A stretch of 64,000 bases of DNA from JACZUI01 sp965216725 (GTDB lineage Bacteria > Actinomycetota > Acidimicrobiia > Spongiisociales > ZC4RG35): the NCBI GenBank assembly GCA_965216725.1, contig CBDCGI010000005.1, positions 231,298 to 295,297 of the forward strand, read 5' to 3'. A model generated the notes under the pieces. It was given only the letters and a program-made list of their open reading frames with translations. It did not search any database and was not told the origin of the DNA. The position numbers and the translations under genes were made by a program. Of this stretch, positions 59,052-64,000 are shown piece after piece. Position 1 is the stretch's first letter; each line of letters starts with the position of its first letter.

Positions 59052-60716
59052 ATGCTCGACCTGACATTCCCCGTCTCGGCTCCCCGCGGACCCGACCTCA
59101 ACACACGAGGCTGGCTCCAAGAGGCCGCACTCCGCTGTCTTCTCAACAACCTCGACCCTGAAGTTGCCGAAGACCCCGAGAACCTCGTCGTCTACGGGGG
59201 CCGGGGCAAAGCGGCACGTAACATCGAGGCATTCCACGCCATCGTCTCCACGCTGGAGCGCCTGGCCGACGATGAGACGCTCCTCGTCCAGTCCGGCAAG
59301 CCCGTCGGGGTGTTCCGAACGCACGACCTGGCGCCGCGGGTTCTCATCGCCAACAGCCTTCTCGTCCCGAAATGGGCCAATCTCGACTACTTCTGGGAGC
59401 TCGAAGCGGCCGGGTTGATGATGTACGGGCAGATGACTGCCGGATCATGGATCTACATCGGGACCCAGGGCATCCTGCAAGGCACCTTCCAGACGTTCGC
59501 TGCCATCGCCGAGCAACGCTTTGGAGGCACCCTCGCTGGGACTCTCACTCTCACCGCCGGCCTCGGGGGCATGGGTGGAGCCCAGCCCCTGGCGATCACA
59601 ATGAACGGAGGAACCGCCCTTTGTGTCGACGTCGACCCGCATTCGATCCAGAGACGGCTCGACACCGCCTACCTCGACGAGTCGTACCAAGACATAGACA
59701 CCGCGGTCAGCAGGGCCATCGAAGCAAAAACCCGCCGCGAAGCGGTGTCCATCGGGTTGCTGGGCAACGCCGCCGAGTTGTTTCCCAGGCTTCTGGAGAT
59801 GGGTCTCGAGGCTGACATCGTCACTGACCAGACGTCAGCCCACGATCCTCTCTACGGATACGTGCCGGCTGGATACACCCTCGAAGAGGCCCGGACGCTG
59901 CGGACCGAAGATCCCGATACCTACATCAAGGCGGCACGGGAGTCGATGGCAATCCATTGTGAGGCAATGGTCGGATTCCAAAAGGCCGGCGCAGAGACAT
60001 TCGACTATGGGAACAACCTGAGAGGGGAGGCGGCCACCGCCGGCTACCAGGATGCTTTCTCCTATCCGGGCTTTGTCCCGGCATACATCAGGGACCTGTT
60101 CTGTGAAGGCTCGGGACCTTTCCGCTGGGTGGCGCTCAGCGGTGAGGCGGCGGACATCGCCGCCACCGATGCCGCACTACTCGAGCTGTTCCCCGAAAAC
60201 GACGCCCTCCTGCGGTGGATTCACATGGCAGAGGAGAGGGTGCAGTTTCAGGGTCTCCCGGCGCGGATCTGTTGGCTCTCGTACGGAGAAAGGCACCTCG
60301 CCGGGCTCAGATTCAACGAGATGGTGGCCACTGGAGATTTGCGCGCCCCCGTGGTAATCGGACGGGATCACCTCGACTCGGGCTCGGTTGCCTCCCCCTA
60401 CCGGGAGACCGAGGCCATGGCGGACGGGTCTGACGCCGTCGCCGACTGGCCGATTCTCAACGCGATGTTGAACGTCTCGTCTGGGGCGGCATGGGTGGCA
60501 GTGCATCATGGTGGTGGAGTCGGCATCGGCAACTCGATCCATGCTGGGGCCCAGGTCGTCGCCGACGGCACAGACCTAGGGGCGCTCCGAGTCGAGAGAG
60601 TCTTGACCAACGATCCCGGGACCGGCGTGATGCGCCACGCCGATGCCGGTTACGCCATCGCCCGCGAGGTTGCCCGTGAACGGGGTGTCGACATCCCGAT
60701 GCTGGCGGACGACTAG
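59052..60716 (+). CDS. hutU: Urocanate hydratase
   Basis: Converts urocanate to imidazolone propionate in histidine degradation, using tightly bound NAD+ as electrophile (554 aa, family length). The dinucleotide motif GLGGMGGAQPLA, YGQMTAGSWIYIGTQGI and the YGNNLRGEA and RICWLSYGER blocks are typical. ATG 59052 lies 10 bases after a TACGCT box. No hutH, hutI or hutG gene is adjacent, so the rest of the pathway is elsewhere or absent. Confidence 0.93.
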   Translation: MLDLTFPVSAPRGPDLNTRGWLQEAALRCLLNNLDPEVAEDPENLVVYGGRGKAARNIEAFHAIVSTLERLADDETLLVQSGKPVGVFRTHDLAPRVLIANSLLVPKWANLDYFWELEAAGLMMYGQMTAGSWIYIGTQGILQGTFQTFAAIAEQRFGGTLAGTLTLTAGLGGMGGAQPLAITMNGGTALCVDVDPHSIQRRLDTAYLDESYQDIDTAVSRAIEAKTRREAVSIGLLGNAAELFPRLLEMGLEADIVTDQTSAHDPLYGYVPAGYTLEEARTLRTEDPDTYIKAARESMAIHCEAMVGFQKAGAETFDYGNNLRGEAATAGYQDAFSYPGFVPAYIRDLFCEGSGPFRWVALSGEAADIAATDAALLELFPENDALLRWIHMAEERVQFQGLPARICWLSYGERHLAGLRFNEMVATGDLRAPVVIGRDHLDSGSVASPYRETEAMADGSDAVADWPILNAMLNVSSGAAWVAVHHGGGVGIGNSIHAGAQVVADGTDLGALRVERVLTNDPGTGVMRHADAGYAIAREVARERGVDIPMLADD

Positions 60717-60961
60717 ATCGGGAAGAAGCCGAATCCCAAGCCGAGGCCCGGAATCAGATACGAAAGCACCAGTGCCGCCTGGAAGAGCCCTGCCTCGACG
60801 GATTGGAGGTCGTATCCCGACTCGAAGGGGGTTGCGAGCTGATTGAAGACGCTTTCGACCTGGCCGGGCGTACAGGAAGCTGTGGTGATCGCGAGCAACA
60901 CCAGGAGGGAGATGGTCGCAGCGCCTCTTCGGAGTCTTTTTCTATTGGGTCGGCTGTTCAT
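60713..60961 (-). CDS. Small lipoprotein of unknown function
   Basis: An 82-aa protein from ATG 60961 with a GGAGGA site six bases upstream. A basic N-terminus and hydrophobic segment end in the lipobox ITTASC, so it is probably a lipoprotein. The remaining 50 residues include a second hydrophobic stretch (about 60-80, rich in Gly/Leu/Phe) that may insert in the membrane. It lies directly behind the septum-formation-like gene; no family recognised. Confidence 0.65.
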   Translation of the reverse strand: MNSRPNRKRLRRGAATISLLVLLAITTASCTPGQVESVFNQLATPFESGYDLQSVEAGLFQAALVLSYLIPGLGLGFGFFPI

Positions 60962-60963
60962 GT

Positions 60964-61713
60964 TCACTCCTCCGAGCCTTTGATCACGCCGGTCAGCTTG
61001 TCGCCGTCCTCGGGAACAACCACACAGATCCCGTGACGGGCCCCCGCCGCCCAAGTCTGTTCTGTCGGGACGATCCAGCTGAAATTGTATTGGGACCGGT
61101 CAGGCGGAATGCCGACATAGCCTTCGAACGCGTCGCGACAGGTCCTCTCGGCATTCTCGGCGAGGTATTCGTCACCGGGGAACGGCCCGTCATTGAAGGC
61201 GGCCGAGTAGGTGATCTCGGCGCTGCGGGGCCCGTCACACGACGCCTCGCTCCAGGAAAGAAGAACACCGTTTTCGCCCTCGACGTCAATGCAAGGCCCG
61301 GGGGGTGTCTCGGAGAACGGGATCAGCCCACTCGAGGTTGCCTCCTCGATCTCGGGTTGGATCTCGTCCTCGAAGAACCGCCATGCGAAGAACCCACCGA
61401 CGATCACCGCCAACACAATCAGGCCCCCGACTACCAGGCCTCCTGTGAGGCATCCCGATCGCTTGGCCTGAACGGGTTGACCGGCCACGATCGGAGGGGT
61501 GGCCCCCGGTTGAACTGGCGGGGTCGGTGGCAGAGCAGGTGGAGTCGGCGGTTGAGCTGGCGGAGTTGGTGGTTGAGAATGCGGCGTTGGTGGTTGAGAA
61601 GGCGGCGTTGGTGGCGGTGCAGCCTGAGGGGCGTCGCCCAGCTGGGTTCCACAATGCTGGCAAAACGACCCTGACCCAGCATCTCGCCCACACGAGTGAC
61701 ATGTTCGCTCCAA
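60964..61713 (-). CDS. Zinc-ribbon, TM and septum-formation-like extracytoplasmic domain protein
   Basis: About 249 aa from TTG 61713 (GTG 61725 is an alternative; no strong ribosome site). Domain order: zinc ribbon (Cys5, Cys8, Cys18, Cys21), a proline-rich tandem repeat of P-P-T-P-P-x-Q type (about 32-80), a TM helix (about 98-120) and an extracytoplasmic domain with three to four Cys that resembles the actinobacterial septum-formation domain (GPCIDV, WSEASCDGPRSAEITYSA, TCRDAFEGYVG). The repeat is also visible in the DNA (61505-61620). Confidence 0.72.
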   Translation of the reverse strand: MERTCHSCGRDAGSGSFCQHCGTQLGDAPQAAPPPTPPSQPPTPHSQPPTPPAQPPTPPALPPTPPVQPGATPPIVAGQPVQAKRSGCLTGGLVVGGLIVLAVIVGGFFAWRFFEDEIQPEIEEATSSGLIPFSETPPGPCIDVEGENGVLLSWSEASCDGPRSAEITYSAAFNDGPFPGDEYLAENAERTCRDAFEGYVGIPPDRSQYNFSWIVPTEQTWAAGARHGICVVVPEDGDKLTGVIKGSEE

Positions 61714-61790
61714 GGTCGGCGACACTATCAGCCGAGACAGATCCAAGCTGTTGAAAGTGACCGCAACCCAAAGCCATACCGTGGGGTTCA

Positions 61791-62396
61791 TTGAACGTGA
61801 CTGAGACAATCGCCAATGTGGCTGTGGTGCTGGCGACGATCTCGACGGTCGTCTTCCTGATACCTCAGATTCTCAAACTCAACCGGACAGGAGACTCGGC
61901 CGGTGTCTCAACCGTCTGGGCAGCACTGGGTTTTGTCTCCAATGTCGGCTGGTTCATCTACATGATCAGTCAAGCCCGGTGGTATGCAGTGATGGCCCCG
62001 TTGGCCACATTCATCTTCTACGCGATCACCATGCGCGCCCTGGCTCGAACTGGAAGGCAACTGGGAAACGCCGTCTGGACCGGGGTGCTGTGGGCTCTGC
62101 TATTGATCACTGTCACACTCATCGCTGGATGGACCACCCTCGGAGTCGTTCTCGGACTTACTTACGCGGCGATGGTCACCCCTTCCATCTGGACCGCCTA
62201 TCGCACCGCCGACCCCAGCGGAGTGTCGGCCGGGACCTGGTCGATCGGTGCAATGGAGGCGGTGTTGTGGGGCGCGTACGGTGTCTATTTCTTGGACCCA
62301 GGGATCATCACGTTCGGCATCGTCCAACTGCTGGCGTCAGTGCTGATGCTCGGCCGCTACTACACGACCAGGAAAAGGACGCTCCAGCCCGCGTGA
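61791..62396 (+). CDS. PQ-loop/SemiSWEET-type membrane protein
   Basis: A 201-aa protein with six to seven TM helices in two related halves. The first PQ-loop is clear (VVFLIPQILKLNRTGDSAGVSTVW); the second half has TPSIWTAYRTADPSGVSAGTWS at the equivalent place, with PS in place of PQ. Such proteins transport sugars or amino acids. TTG 61791 is 8 bases after a TACCGT box; GTG 61797 is an alternative start. It is divergent from the zinc-ribbon protein. Confidence 0.82.
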   Translation: MNVTETIANVAVVLATISTVVFLIPQILKLNRTGDSAGVSTVWAALGFVSNVGWFIYMISQARWYAVMAPLATFIFYAITMRALARTGRQLGNAVWTGVLWALLLITVTLIAGWTTLGVVLGLTYAAMVTPSIWTAYRTADPSGVSAGTWSIGAMEAVLWGAYGVYFLDPGIITFGIVQLLASVLMLGRYYTTRKRTLQPA

Positions 62397-62467
62397 ATCA
62401 TTCCGTTGCCGATTTGTCCCACATGTGACGCTCTCCTCCTAAGGATGGCGGATCGGGTCGGGCGGGG

Positions 62468-63583
62468 TTAGCCGCCCGAAACGGGATGGGCGGCTTCTCG
62501 ACCTACCCGCTCTCCGTCTCGGGACTCCAGGAAGCCGTGAGGGAGACGGACCGGCCTGGGGCCGTGCGAGTGGCCCCTCACCATGCGATCCGCCTCAGGC
62601 GGGTAGGGCAACGAACGGTCCAGCTGAGACGCCAAGGAGCGAACCTCGTCCACCGTCGAGACCCTGGCGAAATCGTCACGCAGCCGGGGGCCCACCGCGA
62701 ATCCTTTGAAGTACCACGACGGGTGCTTGCGGAAGAGGGCGCTTCCCAACCTCTCGCCGAAATGGTCGACCAGAAGCTCGGCGTGCCTCAACATGATGTC
62801 GGCCACCTCGCCGAGGTTGGGCGGAGGCGGTAGCGGCCTGCCCGCAAAGGCGTCGGCGAGATCCCGAAACAGCCAAGGCCGCCCCAGACAACCCCGGCCG
62901 ACGACCACCCCGTCACAACCCGTTCGATCGATCATGGCGAGAGCATCATCCGCAGTCCAAATGTCGCCGTTGCCGAGGACGGGTATCGAGGTGACTTCCT
63001 CCTTGAGCCGGGCAATGGCGTCCCAATCGGCCTCGCCCGAATACAGCTGGCGAGCCGTGCGAGCATGAAGGGCGATAGCCGCCACCCCTTCCTCCTCTGC
63101 GATAGCCCCGGTATCCAGAAATGTGAGGTGCTCGTCGTCTATGCCCTTGCGGAACTTGACGGTCACCGGGACGCGACCGGAATTGGACACCGCAGCGCGG
63201 ACAATCGACCTAAAGAGACCCGATTTCCACGGCAACGCGGCCCCGCCTCCATGTCGTGTCACCTTGCCCATGGGGCAGCCGAAGTTCATGTCGATGTGGT
63301 CGACACCTTTCGCCTCGACCAAGTACGCGACTGCTTCGCCCAACGCACCGGGATCGGTTCCGTAGAGCTGAATCGAGCGGGGCGACTCGTCCGGCGCGAA
63401 TTCTGCCAGCGCCAGGGTCTTCTCGTTCTGCTCCACCAGACCCCGAGCTCCGATCATCTCTGATACATAGAGCCCAGCACCGAATTCTCGACATAGACGC
63501 CGAAAAGGCGCGTTGGTCACGCCGGCCATTGGCGCCAATACCACGGGCGGATCAACGGTGATGGGACCTATCGCCAGGGGCAT
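62468..63583 (-). CDS. dus: tRNA-dihydrouridine synthase (Dus family)
   Basis: FMN-dependent enzyme that reduces uridine in tRNA D-loops (371 aa). The TIM-barrel N-terminal domain begins VVLAPMAGVTNAPFRRL; the catalytic Cys103 sits in NFGCPMGKVTRHGGGAAL; VTVKFRKGIDD, ALHARTARQLYSG and VGRGCLGRPWLF follow. The C-terminal helical domain and an extended basic tail (from about 325) match DusB-like actinobacterial enzymes. It overlaps the upstream thioesterase gene by one base (TGATG). Confidence 0.93.
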   Translation of the reverse strand: MPLAIGPITVDPPVVLAPMAGVTNAPFRRLCREFGAGLYVSEMIGARGLVEQNEKTLALAEFAPDESPRSIQLYGTDPGALGEAVAYLVEAKGVDHIDMNFGCPMGKVTRHGGGAALPWKSGLFRSIVRAAVSNSGRVPVTVKFRKGIDDEHLTFLDTGAIAEEEGVAAIALHARTARQLYSGEADWDAIARLKEEVTSIPVLGNGDIWTADDALAMIDRTGCDGVVVGRGCLGRPWLFRDLADAFAGRPLPPPPNLGEVADIMLRHAELLVDHFGERLGSALFRKHPSWYFKGFAVGPRLRDDFARVSTVDEVRSLASQLDRSLPYPPEADRMVRGHSHGPRPVRLPHGFLESRDGERVGREAAHPVSGG

Positions 63584-63993
63584 CAGAAGTTGATCTTGTC
63601 CACGTTCTGGAGACGGACCTGCCCGTGGGCCACGAGGCGACCCGACTCCTGGTGTCGTACGTCCACCTCCCAGAGCTGCTGGGTGCGTCCGCGGTGAATC
63701 GGCGTGGCCACCCCCGCCAAATGGCCGTCTGTGACCGCCTTCAGGAAGTCAGTTGTATTCGAGATCCCCATCGCTCCCCCGCGGCCGTTCTCGATCGCCC
63801 ATGCAGCTGCCCCCTCCGAAGCGAGGGTCTCCACCAGAGTTGAGTAGACCCCGCCGTGGACCACCCCATACGGCTGATGATGAAGCGCTGCGACCTCGAT
63901 GTGGCCCTCGACACGGTCGCCTGTGACCAAGGTGAGCTCGATTTCGGTATGGGCCACGAAGGTGGGACGTGCGGGAAGCCGGCTCTCGGTCAT
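63583..63993 (-). CDS. PaaI/YdiI-like hotdog thioesterase
   Basis: A 136-aa hotdog protein from ATG 63993. The active-site region HHQPYGVVHGGVYSTLVETLASEGAAAWA with VHGG is typical of 4HBT/PaaI-type thioesterases such as those acting on DHNA-CoA in menaquinone synthesis, though the substrate is not certain. AVTDGHLAGVATPIHRGRTQQLWEVDV is the second conserved block. The Dus gene follows with a one-base overlap. Confidence 0.87.
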   Translation of the reverse strand: MTESRLPARPTFVAHTEIELTLVTGDRVEGHIEVAALHHQPYGVVHGGVYSTLVETLASEGAAAWAIENGRGGAMGISNTTDFLKAVTDGHLAGVATPIHRGRTQQLWEVDVRHQESGRLVAHGQVRLQNVDKINF

Positions 63994-64000
63994 ACACCAC

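Overview
This 64 kb window reads as chromosomal DNA of a GC-rich, aerobic, non-phototrophic member of the Actinomycetota, most likely an uncultured Acidimicrobiia-like lineage. Grounds: actinobacterial-type Rex, a MenJ-like menaquinone reductase, an RsiG-like c-di-GMP anti-sigma homologue, a B12-dependent ribonucleotide reductase, AzlCD, frequent GTG/TTG starts, tight 4-nt start/stop overlaps, and several starts that sit directly behind a TANNNT -10 box (leaderless architecture). The class is an inference; no rRNA or other marker is present. I saw no insertion sequence, prophage, CRISPR array, tRNA or rRNA.

Layout. 1-14,725 (minus): the complete 14-gene complex I operon nuoA-N, with a near-consensus Rex operator just upstream of nuoA and the start of a secreted-protein gene overlapping the end of nuoN. 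14,736-18,536: a cell-wall amidase lipoprotein, a HAD dehalogenase, a MenJ-like reductase, and the divergent redox regulator rex. 18,553-24,578 (minus): a seven-gene quinol:cytochrome c reductase operon with split b6-type cytochrome b, Rieske protein, a large diheme cytochrome c, a 2[4Fe-4S] ferredoxin and two membrane proteins of unknown function. 24,731-27,937 (plus): three overlapping genes resembling ccoN-ccoO-ccoP of cbb3 oxidase, but the CcoN-like protein has apparently lost every heme and copper ligand. A short helical N-terminal module is shared by the CcoO-like and CcoP-like proteins and by cytochrome b subunit IV. These two adjacent operons are the most unusual part of the window.

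27,912-41,287 is mixed housekeeping: glutaredoxin, an orphan terminator, a 29-residue membrane microprotein, SAM hydrolase, a Clp1-like kinase, a CAP protein, a DnaA-box cluster, an operon of M23 peptidase / RsiG-like protein / asparaginase II, a MoaD-like/membrane fusion beside a sulfite-oxidase-like molybdoenzyme, a serine-less alpha/beta hydrolase, lutABC and a YczE-like protein. 41,532-45,132 holds nrdJ with a promoter, paired NrdR boxes and a terminator. 45,133-64,000 carries lipoproteins, purine permease and DeoD, AzlCD, a frameshifted Dabb gene, an ECF sigma factor with a GerMN-domain membrane partner, a PabB-PabC fusion, hotdog thioesterases, nitroreductase, an ABC-2 exporter, urocanase, a PQ-loop protein and a Dus enzyme.

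Functionally, the first 28 kb is a respiratory island. NADH is oxidised by complex I, menaquinol (side chain reduced by the MenJ-like enzyme) is oxidised by the b6/Rieske/cytochrome c complex, and electrons leave through c-type cytochromes, with Rex able to tie nuo expression to NADH/NAD+. Start codons were chosen by overlap with the upstream gene, Shine-Dalgarno position, or family length; alternatives are given where the choice is weak. All family assignments rest on motifs read by eye, without database searches.
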